NCBI GenBank assembly: GCA_030837785.1
Contig: JAUQYA010000019.1
Span: forward strand, 15,268-79,267
Source of the DNA: Albidovulum sp.
GTDB taxonomy: Bacteria; Pseudomonadota; Alphaproteobacteria; Rhodobacterales; Rhodobacteraceae
Direction: 5' to 3'
DNA length: 64,000 bases
In this document: positions 25,297-33,837 of the stretch, one piece after another
Layout: each line of letters begins with the position of its first letter
How positions within the stretch are numbered: the stretch's first letter is position 1
Notes under the pieces: generated by a model
Database searches by the model: none
What the model was told of the DNA's origin: nothing
What the model saw: the letters and a program-made list of their open reading frames with translations, nothing else
Position numbers and translations under genes: made by a program

Positions 25297-26625
25297 GTGA
25301 GACTTTCGCAGGGATTCGGGGCGCTCGTGGCGCTTGCCATCGTTGCCGGCTGCACCGAGGGCGAACTCGTGCTGGAGGGCGTGCGGCAGGATCCGCGGAC
25401 GGCGGTGATCGGGGCGGAGCCCGAACCGGGCGCGCTGGCGCCGAAGCCCGTCGTGGCCCAGCCGATCGCGCTGCCCGCCGCGCAAGGCAACGCCGAGTGG
25501 ACGGCACGGGCCGGCAACGGCGCCCATCACATCGCGCACGCCGCCCTGCCGGGGCCGCTTTCGCCCCTGTGGTCGGCGCCGATCGGCGCGGGAGACGGGC
25601 GCAAGAACCGCATCACCGCCGATCCGGTCGTGGCCGGCGGCCGCGTCTTCACGCTCGACGCCGACACGGCGGTGACCGCGACCGGCACCAACGGCGCGAC
25701 GCTCTGGCAGGTGGACCTCACGCCCGCCGCCGACCGGGCGGGCGAGGCCTCGGGTGGCGGCATCGCCTTCGGCGAGGGGGGGGTCTTCGTCACCACCGGC
25801 TTTGGCGAGCTTGTGGCGCTCGACCCCGCCAGCGGCGCCGTCGCCTGGCGGCAGCGTTTCGATGCCTCGGTGGGCGGCGCGCCGGCGGTCTCCGACGGCC
25901 GCGTCTATGTCGTGGCGCGCGACGCCTCGGCCTGGGCGGTCAGAGCCTCGGACGGCAAGGTGGAATGGACGCTGCCCGGCACGCCGTCCCCGGCCGGCGT
26001 GATGGGGGTGGCCGCGCCCGCGGTCGATGCGCGCCAGGTGATCTTCCCCTTCTCCTCGGGCCAGATGCTCGCGGTGGCGAAGGATTCCGGCACCGGCCTC
26101 TGGGGCGCCCATGTCGCGGGCGAACGCCGCGGCCGTGCCTATGCCGCCTATTCGGACCTTACCGGCGATCCGGTGATCGCCGATGGCGTGGTCTACGCCG
26201 GCACCTCGGCCGGGCGGCTTTCGGCGGTGAATGCCGACACCGGCCTGACCGTCTGGTCGGCGCGCGACGGCGCGCTGAGCCCGGTGGCGGTGGCGGGCGG
26301 ATCGGTCTTCCTGGTCAACGACGAGGATCAGCTTGTCAGGCTGAGCGCCGCCACCGGCGAGGACATCTGGCGCGTCGACATGCCCTATTTCACAAAGGAC
26401 AAGGACAAGCGCCGTCGCGCCATCGTCGCGCATTATGGGCCTGTCCTCGCCGGCGGGCGGCTGATCCTCGCCTCGTCGGACGGGCTGATCCGCGCCTTCG
26501 ATCCCGCCTCCGGCGCGCTCGTCGCCACGGTGGACCTGCCGGGCGGCGCGGCCTCGGCCCCGGCGGTGGCGGGCGGCGTGCTCTACGTCGTCACCGCGGA
26601 CGGCAAGCTTCGGGCTTTCCGCTGA
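25297..26625 (+). CDS. bamB: PQQ-repeat outer-membrane assembly lipoprotein BamB-like
   Basis: This 442-residue protein has a lipoprotein signal ending in IVAGC (Cys19) and then an eight-blade beta-propeller of PQQ-type repeats (for example DTAVTATGTNGATLWQVD, GELVALDPASGAVAWRQRF, GRLSAVNADTGLTVWSARD, GLIRAFDPASGALVATVDLP). BamB is the periplasmic scaffold of the BAM complex. The start is GTG at 25297 with AGGGGCAGGCAG upstream. It lies between the YfgM-like gene and der, as in gammaproteobacteria, which supports the identification. Confidence 0.9.
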   Translation: MRLSQGFGALVALAIVAGCTEGELVLEGVRQDPRTAVIGAEPEPGALAPKPVVAQPIALPAAQGNAEWTARAGNGAHHIAHAALPGPLSPLWSAPIGAGDGRKNRITADPVVAGGRVFTLDADTAVTATGTNGATLWQVDLTPAADRAGEASGGGIAFGEGGVFVTTGFGELVALDPASGAVAWRQRFDASVGGAPAVSDGRVYVVARDASAWAVRASDGKVEWTLPGTPSPAGVMGVAAPAVDARQVIFPFSSGQMLAVAKDSGTGLWGAHVAGERRGRAYAAYSDLTGDPVIADGVVYAGTSAGRLSAVNADTGLTVWSARDGALSPVAVAGGSVFLVNDEDQLVRLSAATGEDIWRVDMPYFTKDKDKRRRAIVAHYGPVLAGGRLILASSDGLIRAFDPASGALVATVDLPGGAASAPAVAGGVLYVVTADGKLRAFR

Positions 26626-26686
26626 CGCGCGGGCGGTGTAGAAGCGCGGCTTCGAACCCGAAGGACCAGGCCGGAAGGACCAAGGG

Positions 26687-28147
26687 ATGAGCTTCACCCT
26701 CGCCATTGTCGGGCGGCCGAACGTCGGCAAGTCGACGCTGTTCAACCGGCTCGTCGGCAGGAAGCTCGCGCTGGTGGACGACCAGCCCGGCGTCACCCGC
26801 GACCTGCGCGAGGGCGAAGCGAAGCTGGGCGACCTCCGGTTCATCGCCATCGACTCGGCCGGGCTCGAGGACGTGACCGACGACAGCCTCCAGGGCCGGA
26901 TGCGGCGCCTGACCGAACGCGCGGTGGAACTGGCGGATGTCTGCCTCTTCGTCATCGACGCCCGGGCGGGCGTGACGGCGCAGGACCGCACCTTCGCCGA
27001 CATCCTCAGGAAGAAGAACGCCCATGTGATCCTGGCCGCCAACAAGGCCGAGGGCAACGCCGGCGAGGCGGGCGTGCTCGACGCCTGGTCGCTGGGGCTC
27101 GGGGAGCCGGTGCGGCTCTCGGCCGAGCATGGCGAGGGCTTCGACGAACTTTATCACATCCTCCGCCCCATCGCCGAGGAGGTGGAGGCGAAGGCGGCCG
27201 TCCACGCGCCCGAGGTCGATGTCGAGGTGACCGACGAGACGGCAGAGGAGGGCGCGCGCAAACCCACGAAGGAAAAGCCCCTCCAGATCGCCGTCATCGG
27301 CCGGCCCAACGCCGGCAAGTCGACGCTGATCAACCGCATCGTCGGCGAGGAGCGGCTGCTGACCGGGCCCGAGGCCGGGATCACCCGCGACGCGATCTCG
27401 GTCGCCGCCGACTACCTCGGCACGCCGGTGCGCATCTTCGATACCGCCGGCATGAGGAAACGCGCGAAAGCCACGGACAAGCTTGAGAAACTGTCGGTTG
27501 CCGACGCGCTCCGCGCGGTCCGTTTCGCCGAGGTCGTCGTGGTGCTCCTCGACGCCGGCATCCCCTTCGAGCAGCAGGACCTCAGGATCGCCGATTTCGC
27601 CGAGACCGAGGGCCGGGCGGTCGTCGTCGCGGTGAACAAATGGGATCTCGAAGCGGACAAGACCGAGAAGCTGAAGGAACTGCGCGAGGCCTTCGAGCGG
27701 CTTCTGCCGCAGCTGAAGGGCGCGCCGCTGGTGACCGTCTCGGCGAAGACGGGCCGCGGGCTTGACCGGCTCCATGCCGCGATCCTCAGGGTCTATGAGG
27801 TCTGGAACCGCCGCATCACCACCGCCAGGCTCAACCAGTGGCTCGGCGCGATGACCGAGGCGCATCCGCCGCCGGCGCCGGGCGGGCGCCGGATCAAGCT
27901 CAGGTACATGACCCAGGTGAAGACAAGGCCGCCAGCCTTCGTCGTCATGTGCAGCCACGCCGACAAGCTGCCGGACAGCTATTCGCGCTATCTCGTCAAT
28001 GGCTTGCGCGATGATTTCGAGATGCCCGGCACGCCGGTGCGGCTGACCTTCCGCGACCAGGGCGACAAGAACCCGTTCAAGGACCGCAAGAAGTCCACGC
28101 CCTCGCGGCTCAGGAAACACACCGGAAGGGCGGTGAGGAAGGCCTGA
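26687..28147 (+). CDS. der: Ribosome biogenesis GTPase Der
   Basis: Der (EngA) is an essential double-GTPase for 50S assembly. The 486 residues carry two G domains: first GRPNVGKSTLFNRL (about 8-21), DSAGLED and ANKAEGN; second GRPNAGKSTLINRI (about 204-217), DTAGMRKRAK and NKWD. A KH-like C-terminal domain ends with NPFKDRKK and a basic tail. There is an acidic/variable linker between the G domains (HAPEVDVEVTDETAEEG). AGGACCAAGGG precedes the ATG. A dispersed repeat with a hairpin follows 4 bp after the stop. Confidence 0.97.
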   Translation: MSFTLAIVGRPNVGKSTLFNRLVGRKLALVDDQPGVTRDLREGEAKLGDLRFIAIDSAGLEDVTDDSLQGRMRRLTERAVELADVCLFVIDARAGVTAQDRTFADILRKKNAHVILAANKAEGNAGEAGVLDAWSLGLGEPVRLSAEHGEGFDELYHILRPIAEEVEAKAAVHAPEVDVEVTDETAEEGARKPTKEKPLQIAVIGRPNAGKSTLINRIVGEERLLTGPEAGITRDAISVAADYLGTPVRIFDTAGMRKRAKATDKLEKLSVADALRAVRFAEVVVVLLDAGIPFEQQDLRIADFAETEGRAVVVAVNKWDLEADKTEKLKELREAFERLLPQLKGAPLVTVSAKTGRGLDRLHAAILRVYEVWNRRITTARLNQWLGAMTEAHPPPAPGGRRIKLRYMTQVKTRPPAFVVMCSHADKLPDSYSRYLVNGLRDDFEMPGTPVRLTFRDQGDKNPFKDRKKSTPSRLRKHTGRAVRKA

Positions 28148-28150
28148 GCC

Positions 28151-28196
28151 TCTTCGTTGTCCAAATATCCTCGGGGGCGCGGGGGTGAAACCCCCG
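28151..28196 (+). repeat. Dispersed intergenic repeat, copy d, with hairpin
   Basis: The core TCTTCGTTGTCCAAATATCC is followed by TCGGGGGCG and the stem CGGGGGT (28180-28186) / ACCCCCG (28190-28196) with a GAA loop. It lies between the convergent der and serS genes and may end their transcripts. Confidence 0.8.
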
Positions 28197-28229
28197 CCGG
28201 GGCGTGAACCGCCTGCGCCCCGCCAGCCG

Positions 28230-29525
28230 TCAGACCAGTTGCCCCTCGGGCGTCAGCCGGCTCTTGCCGCCAAGCCAGGGCGCGAGCGCCTGCGGCAGCA
28301 CGACGCCGCCGTCCGCGGTCTGGCCGTTCTCCAGCACCGCGATGAGGCAGCGCCCCACCGCGAGGCCCGAGCCGTTGAGCGTATGGACGAACTCAGGCCT
28401 GGCCGCGCCTGCCGGCCGGTGGCGCGCATTCATCCGCCGCGCCTGGAAATCGCCGCAGACCGAGACCGAGGAGATTTCGCGGTAGCGGTTCTGGCCGGGC
28501 AGCCAGACTTCCAGGTCGTGCGTCTTCCGCGCGCCGAAACCCATGTCGCCGGTGCAAAGGACGATGGTGCGGTAGGCAAGGCCCAGCCGCTCCAGCACCG
28601 TCTCGGCGCAGCGCGTCATGCGCGCGTGTTCGTCAAGCGAGGCCTCCGGCGCGGTGATCGACACCATCTCGACCTTCTCGAACTGGTGCTGGCGGAGCAT
28701 CCCGGCGGTGTCCTTGCCGGCGCTGCCGGCCTCCGACCGGAAGCACTGGGTATGGGCGGTCATCCGGATCGGCAGCGCCGACTCGTCGAGGATCTCGCCC
28801 GCGACGGTGTTGGTCAGCGTGACCTCGGAGGTCGGGATCAGCCACCAGCCGTTGGTCGTCTGATAGCTGTCCTCGGCGAATTTCGGCAACTGGTTGGTGC
28901 CCACCATCGCCTCGTCCTTGACCAGGACGGGCGTCCAGGTCTCGGTCAGCCCGTGTTCGGCCACGTGCAGGTCGAGCATGAACTGGGCCAGCGCGCGATG
29001 GATGCGCGCCACCGCGCCGCGCAAGACGACGAAGCGCGCGCCCGAAAGCTTCGCGGCCGTCGCGAAATCCATCCCCGGCTTCACGCCGGCGATCTCGTAG
29101 TGTTCCAGCGGCCCGAAGCCGAAGGCCTTCGGCTCCCCCCAGCGGCGGATCTCGACGTTGTCCTCCTCGCCGGCGCCATCGGGCACGTCGTCGAGCGGCA
29201 GGTTGGGGATCGACAGCAGCAGGTCGCGCAGCCTGCCATCCTCGACCGCCGCCTCGTCGGTGAGCCGCGCCACCTCGGCCTTCTTCTCGGCCACCAGCGC
29301 GCGGAGCCGTTCGAATTCCGCCTCCTCGCCCCTGGCCCTGGCTGCCCCCGCCTCCTTCGAGGCGGCGTTCTGGGCGGCCTGGGCGGTTTCGGCGGCAAGG
29401 ATACGGGCGCGCCGCCTCTCGTCGATGGCGAGGATTTCCGCCGACATCGGCGCCACGCCGGGCCGGCGGGTGAGCCGGGTATCGAAGGCGGCGGGGTTGT
29501 CGCGGATGGCGCGGATGTCGTGCAT
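28230..29525 (-). CDS. serS: Seryl-tRNA synthetase
   Basis: SerS charges tRNA-Ser. The 431 residues have the N-terminal tRNA-binding coiled coil (about 30-110, AAQNAASKEAGAARARG, EKKAEVARLTDEAA), then the class II core: TSEVTLTN, motif 2 FRSEAGSAGKDTAGMLRQHQ, EISSVSVCGDFQARR and motif 3 LNGSGLAVGRCLIAVLEN. The start ATG at 29525 is preceded by AGAGGTCAG. It is divergent from yajC-secDF across 162 bp. Confidence 0.97.
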   Translation of the reverse strand: MHDIRAIRDNPAAFDTRLTRRPGVAPMSAEILAIDERRRARILAAETAQAAQNAASKEAGAARARGEEAEFERLRALVAEKKAEVARLTDEAAVEDGRLRDLLLSIPNLPLDDVPDGAGEEDNVEIRRWGEPKAFGFGPLEHYEIAGVKPGMDFATAAKLSGARFVVLRGAVARIHRALAQFMLDLHVAEHGLTETWTPVLVKDEAMVGTNQLPKFAEDSYQTTNGWWLIPTSEVTLTNTVAGEILDESALPIRMTAHTQCFRSEAGSAGKDTAGMLRQHQFEKVEMVSITAPEASLDEHARMTRCAETVLERLGLAYRTIVLCTGDMGFGARKTHDLEVWLPGQNRYREISSVSVCGDFQARRMNARHRPAGAARPEFVHTLNGSGLAVGRCLIAVLENGQTADGGVVLPQALAPWLGGKSRLTPEGQLV

Positions 29526-29687
29526 GTCTGACCTCTGAGGCTCGTCCGGCGGCGTTATGCCCGATCGCCGGGCGAAAGGGAACGGCCCGCGTCGCCCGCG
29601 CCCGCCTTGCAAACAGGCCCCGCCGCCTATAGGTTCCGGCGCGACCGAAAGGGCGGACCAGCGCCCCCCATCCAGAAGGACGCATTC

Positions 29688-30026
29688 ATGCTCATCACTC
29701 CCGCCTATGCCCAGGCCGCGGGCGGCGCCGGCGGCGCCGGCGCCCTGGTCCAGTTCCTGCCGCTGATCCTGATCTTCCTGATCATGTATTTCCTGATGAT
29801 CCGGCCGCAGCAGAAGAAGATGAAAGAGCACAGGGCGATGGTCGAGGCGCTCAGGCGGGGCGACCAGGTCGTCACCCAGGGCGGCATCATCGGCAAGGTG
29901 ACGCGGGTCAAGGAAGGCGAGAGCGAGATCGAGGTGGAGATCGCCGACGGCGTGAAGGTGCGCATCGTGCGCTCCACCATCACCCAGGTCCTGTCCAGGA
30001 CGGAACCCGCCGCAACCGCGGGCTGA
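29688..30026 (+). CDS. yajC: Preprotein translocase subunit YajC
   Basis: The 112-residue protein has a single membrane helix (LVQFLPLILIFLIMYFLMIRPQQKK, about 19-43) and the YajC motif RRGDQVVTQGGIIGKVTRV. YajC is an accessory of SecDF-YidC in the inner membrane. The ATG at 29688 lies before ITPAYAQAAGG, a normal N-terminus in alphaproteobacteria. secD begins 30 bp downstream. Confidence 0.96.
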   Translation: MLITPAYAQAAGGAGGAGALVQFLPLILIFLIMYFLMIRPQQKKMKEHRAMVEALRRGDQVVTQGGIIGKVTRVKEGESEIEVEIADGVKVRIVRSTITQVLSRTEPAATAG

Positions 30027-30056
30027 GCCCGGCCCCCCACCGCCCGAGAGCCGAGA

Positions 30057-31721
30057 ATGCTGCACATCACCCTCTGGAAACGGATCCTCATCTGGGGGCT
30101 CTGCGCCCTCGGGCTGCTGACCGCGCTGCCGAACCTCTTCTACAACCGCGTCGAGAAGCACAACGATGCGATCGTGGCGGCCGAGCGCGCCGGTTTCGAG
30201 ACCCCCGAACAGGCCGCCGACCGGGCGCTCTGGCCCGGCTGGATGCCTTCGGGCATCGTCAACCTCGGGCTCGACCTCAGGGGCGGCGCGCATCTTCTGG
30301 CCGAGGTGCAGGTGGCAGATGTCTACAAGGCGCGGATGGACGCGCTCTGGCCCGAGATGCGCCGCGCGCTCTCGGAGGCGCGGGGCGAGATCGGCGGCAT
30401 CCGCCGGGCGCCCTCCGACCCGGCCGAACTGCGCATCCAGATCGAGAAGCCCGAGGCGATGGCAAAGGCCGTCGAGATCGCGGGCGGGCTCGCCACCAAC
30501 GTGGTCAGCCTGACCGGCGTCGGCCAGAAGGACCTGGCGATCACCGCCGAGGGCAACACGCTGGTGGTGCGGCTTTCCGACGCCGAAAGGGCCGCGACCG
30601 ACGACCGCACGATGCAGCAGAGCCTCGAGATCATCCGCCGCCGGGTCGACGAGGTCGGCACCCGCGAACCGACGATCCTGCGGCAGGGAAGCGACCGCAT
30701 CCTGATCCAGGTGCCCGGCATCGGCTCGGCCGAGGAGTTGAAGTCGCTGATCGGCACCACCGCCCAGCTTACCTTCCAGCCCGTCGTCGGCCGCGGCACC
30801 GATCCCAACGCGATCGCCAGGGCGGGGCAGGAAATCCTGCCCTCGCTCGACGAGAAGGGCATCTACTACACGCTTGAGGACATGCCCGTGGTCACCGGCG
30901 AGGAGTTGACCGACGCGCGGCCCGACTTCGACCAGAACGGACGGCCTGCGGTCTCGTTCCGCTTCAACCCCACGGGTGCGCGCAAGTTCGGCGACTACAC
31001 TGCCGCGAACGTCGGCCAGCTTTTCGCCATCGTCCTTGACAACGAGGTGATCTCGGCGCCGCGGATCAACCAGCACATCCCCGGCGGCTCGGGCATCATC
31101 ACCGGCAATTTCACCGTCGAAAGCTCGACCCAGCTTGCCGTCCTCCTGCGCGCGGGCGCCCTGCCGGCGAAGATGAACTTCCTCGAGGAACGCACCATCG
31201 GCCCGGAACTGGGGCAGGATTCGATCGACGCCGGCCGGCTGTCGTCGATCATCGCCAGCGTCGCCGTCGTGGCCTACATGGTGGCGAGCTACGGGCTCTT
31301 CGGCGTCTTCGCCTCGATCGCGGTGATGGTCAACGTCGTGCTGATCCTCGCGGTGATGTCGATGATGGGAGCGACGCTGACGCTTCCCGGCATCGCCGGC
31401 ATCGTGCTGACGGTGGGCACCGCGGTCGACGCCAACGTGATCATCTACGAACGCATCCGCGAGGAACTGCGCGCCGGCAAGCGCGTGGTCAAGGCCATCG
31501 ACGACGGCTTCAGCGAGGCGATGAGCGCGATCATCGACGCCAACGTCACCACCTTCATCGCCGCCGCGGTGATGTTCTTTCTCGGCTCCGGCCCGGTGAA
31601 GGGCTTCGCGGTGACGCTGACCATCGGCCTCGTCACCTCGGTCTTCACCGCGATCTTCCTCACCCGGATGTTGATCGTGCTGTGGGTCGAATGGCGCAAA
31701 CCCAAGCAACTGATTCTGTAA
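30057..31721 (+). CDS. secD: Protein translocase subunit SecD
   Basis: SecD uses the proton gradient to pull exported proteins through SecYEG. The 554 residues show an N-terminal helix, the motif GLDLRGGAHLLAEV (about 70-83), the periplasmic P1 region (RIDEVGTREPTI-like sequence and IRVPGIGS-like), and six C-terminal helices with VAVVAYMVASYGLFG, GTAVDANVIIYERIREEL and LTIGLVTSVFTAIF. yajC lies 30 bp upstream and secF 12 bp downstream, so they form one operon. Confidence 0.97.
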   Translation: MLHITLWKRILIWGLCALGLLTALPNLFYNRVEKHNDAIVAAERAGFETPEQAADRALWPGWMPSGIVNLGLDLRGGAHLLAEVQVADVYKARMDALWPEMRRALSEARGEIGGIRRAPSDPAELRIQIEKPEAMAKAVEIAGGLATNVVSLTGVGQKDLAITAEGNTLVVRLSDAERAATDDRTMQQSLEIIRRRVDEVGTREPTILRQGSDRILIQVPGIGSAEELKSLIGTTAQLTFQPVVGRGTDPNAIARAGQEILPSLDEKGIYYTLEDMPVVTGEELTDARPDFDQNGRPAVSFRFNPTGARKFGDYTAANVGQLFAIVLDNEVISAPRINQHIPGGSGIITGNFTVESSTQLAVLLRAGALPAKMNFLEERTIGPELGQDSIDAGRLSSIIASVAVVAYMVASYGLFGVFASIAVMVNVVLILAVMSMMGATLTLPGIAGIVLTVGTAVDANVIIYERIREELRAGKRVVKAIDDGFSEAMSAIIDANVTTFIAAAVMFFLGSGPVKGFAVTLTIGLVTSVFTAIFLTRMLIVLWVEWRKPKQLIL

Positions 31722-31733
31722 GGGAGCAGGGCA

Positions 31734-32711
31734 ATGGCATTCCGTCTGAAACTGGTTCCCGACCACACCACGATCGACTTCTTCCGCTGGCAATGGCTGA
31801 CCTTCGGCATCTCGGCCCTGGCGATGGTCGCCTCGGTGCTTCTGGTGCTGATCATGGGGCTGAACTTCGGCATCGACTTCAAGGGCGGCACCTCGATCCG
31901 CACCGAAAGCCCCAACGCCTTCGACGTCGGCACCTACCGCCAGGCGCTGACCGCGCTCGACCTCGGCGATGTCTCGATCACCGAGGTCTTCGACCCCGGG
32001 TTCGCCGCCGACCGGCACGTCGCCATGATCCGCATCGGCACCACCGACGCGACCGGTTCGGTCACGCCCGAGGAACTGACCCGGATCGAGACGGCGCTGA
32101 AGGCGGCCGACCCGCAGGTGACCTTCGCCTCCGTCGAATCGGTCGGCCCCAAGGTCTCGGGCGAGCTGATCAAGACCGCCTTCTACGCGGTGGGGGCCGC
32201 GACCTTCGGCATCATGGTCTACATCTGGCTGCGGTTCGAATGGCAGTTCGCGCTCGGGGCGGTGATCTCTCTCATCCACGACGTGCTGCTGACCGTCGGC
32301 ATCTTCTCGCTCTTCCAGCTCAAGTTCGACCTGACCACGATCGCGGCGCTGCTGACGACGCTCGGCTATTCGGTGAACGACACCGTCGTCGTGTTCGACC
32401 GGCTGCGCGAGAACCTGATCAAGTTCAAGGCGATGCCGCTGATCGACGTGATGAACCTGACGGTGAACGAGACGCTGTCGCGCACCATCATGACCGCGGT
32501 GACCACGGCGCTGGCGCTCGGCGCGATGCTGATCTTCGGCGGCGACGTGATCCGCGGCTTCGTCTTCGCCATGCTCTGGGGCGTCTTCGTCGGCTGCTAT
32601 TCCACCGTCTATGTCGCCAAGAACATCGTGCTCTGGCTCGGCGTGAAGCGCGACTGGGGCAAGAAGGAGGACGACGGCCCCGCCGGCACCAAGTTCGCGG
32701 ACGTCAAGTAG
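31734..32711 (+). CDS. secF: Protein translocase subunit SecF
   Basis: The 325-residue partner of SecD has an N-terminal helix, GLNFGIDFKGGTSIRTE (the SecF FKGG motif), and the six-helix domain with EWQFALGAVISLIHDVLLTVG, LGYSVNDTVVVFDRLREN and MTAVTTALALGAMLIFGG. The ATG follows GGGAGCAGGGCA. The Mth938-like gene starts 8 bp after its stop and ccmA follows, so transcription may continue into the ccm genes. Confidence 0.97.
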   Translation: MAFRLKLVPDHTTIDFFRWQWLTFGISALAMVASVLLVLIMGLNFGIDFKGGTSIRTESPNAFDVGTYRQALTALDLGDVSITEVFDPGFAADRHVAMIRIGTTDATGSVTPEELTRIETALKAADPQVTFASVESVGPKVSGELIKTAFYAVGAATFGIMVYIWLRFEWQFALGAVISLIHDVLLTVGIFSLFQLKFDLTTIAALLTTLGYSVNDTVVVFDRLRENLIKFKAMPLIDVMNLTVNETLSRTIMTAVTTALALGAMLIFGGDVIRGFVFAMLWGVFVGCYSTVYVAKNIVLWLGVKRDWGKKEDDGPAGTKFADVK

Positions 32712-32719
32712 GCGCCCCG

Positions 32720-33079
32720 ATGATCCGGCTGACCGAGATCGCCTTCGGCCAGGCCCGTCCGATCGACGGCTACGGGCCGGGCTTCTTCCGCGTCGGCGGC
32801 GAGGTGCTGCACGGCGCGGTCCTTGTCACCGCCGCAGGCGCGCAGACATGGCAGGGTTACGAGGACGCGGCACCGGTCCTGGCGCTCGAAGGCCGCGTCG
32901 ATGTGCTTCTCCTCGGCACCGGCGCGGCCATCGCCCACCCGCCGGCCGCGTTCCGCGCCGCGGTCGAGGCGCGGGGGATCGGCCTCGAGCCGATGGCGAG
33001 CGCCGCGGCTGCACGCACCTACAACGTGCTCCTGTCGGAGGGGCGGCGGGTCGCTGCGGCGCTCCTGCCGGTGGAGTAG
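32720..33079 (+). CDS. Mth938-like domain protein
   Basis: This 119-residue protein matches the Mth938/DUF498 fold: ITEIAFGQARPIDGYGPGFFRVGGE near the N-terminus, VDVLLLGTGA (about 61-70) and a C-terminal ARTYNVLLSEGRRVAAALLPV. The fold is related to the human complex I assembly factor NDUFAF3, but the bacterial role is unknown. It is often found after secF in alphaproteobacteria; here it starts 8 bp after the secF stop. Confidence 0.9.
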   Translation: MIRLTEIAFGQARPIDGYGPGFFRVGGEVLHGAVLVTAAGAQTWQGYEDAAPVLALEGRVDVLLLGTGAAIAHPPAAFRAAVEARGIGLEPMASAAAARTYNVLLSEGRRVAAALLPVE

Positions 33080-33119
33080 CGGCCTTGCCCCGCCCCGCTC
33101 TCAGGTCGGACCCGTGACC

Positions 33120-33758
33120 ATGCTGCTCACCGTCGAGAACCTTGCCGTCGCCCGCGGCGGGATCGCGCTTCTCGAGGGGGTGGCGCTCACGCTTGCTGCG
33201 GGGCAGGCGCTGATCCTGCGCGGGCCGAACGGCATCGGCAAGACCACGCTGCTGCGCTGCGTGGCGGGGCTCCAGCCCGCCGCCGCGGGCCGGGTCGTGC
33301 TGCCGCCCGAGGGCGCGGCCTACGCCGGCCATGCCGACGGGCTGAAGGCGACGCTGAGCGTGGCCGAGAATCTCGCGTTCTGGGCCCGCATCTACGGACA
33401 GGGCGACATCGCCTCCGCGATGGCGGCGATGGACCTCGCGGCGCTGGCCGACCGGCCGGCGCAAAACCTCTCGGCCGGGCAGAAGCGCCGCCTCGGGCTC
33501 GCCCGCCTTCTCGTCACCGGGCGCAGGCTCTGGCTTCTCGACGAACCCACCGTCTCGCTCGACGCCGCCTCGGTCGGGCTCTTCGCCGCCGCCGTCCGCG
33601 CCCATCTCGGCCGCGGCGGCGCGGCGCTGATGGCCACCCATATCGACCTCGGCCTCGCCGAGGCCGCCACGCTCGACCTCGCGCCCTGCCGCGCGAAGCC
33701 GCCGGCACCGGGGCAGGGCGGCGGGTTCGATGCGCCCTTCGAAGGGGCCTTCGCATGA
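33120..33758 (+). CDS. ccmA: Haem exporter ATP-binding protein CcmA
   Basis: The 212-residue ATPase of the CcmABCD complex releases haem-loaded CcmE for cytochrome c maturation. It has Walker A RGPNGIGKTTLLR (about 34-46), signature LSAGQKRRLGLAR (about 118-130), Walker B LWLLDEPTVSLD and the switch-His region ATHIDLG. The ATG at 33120 directly precedes LLTVENLAVARGG; a GTG 6 bases earlier is an alternative. A dispersed repeat separates it from ccmB. Confidence 0.95.
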   Translation: MLLTVENLAVARGGIALLEGVALTLAAGQALILRGPNGIGKTTLLRCVAGLQPAAAGRVVLPPEGAAYAGHADGLKATLSVAENLAFWARIYGQGDIASAMAAMDLAALADRPAQNLSAGQKRRLGLARLLVTGRRLWLLDEPTVSLDAASVGLFAAAVRAHLGRGGAALMATHIDLGLAEAATLDLAPCRAKPPAPGQGGGFDAPFEGAFA

Positions 33759-33763
33759 CCTTC

Positions 33764-33812
33764 GGCATCTTCGTTGCGACACTACCCCGGGGTCCGGGGC
33801 AGCGCCCCGGGG
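33764..33812 (+). repeat. Dispersed intergenic repeat, copy e, inside the ccm cluster
   Basis: The core GGCATCTTCGTTGCGACACT is followed by ACCCCGGGGT and the stem CCGGGGC (33794-33800) / GCCCCGG (33804-33810). It lies between ccmA and ccmB, genes that normally abut, so it may change the stoichiometry or stability of the operon's mRNA. Confidence 0.8.
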
Positions 33813-33837
33813 CTTCCGGCCCGAGGAACGCCCCGCC

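Noticed and set aside
29526..32279. Upstream extension of the serS frame to 1349 codons
   Set aside because: The extension is antisense to yajC, secD and secF; only the last 431 codons match seryl-tRNA synthetase and a ribosome-binding site precedes the ATG at 29525.
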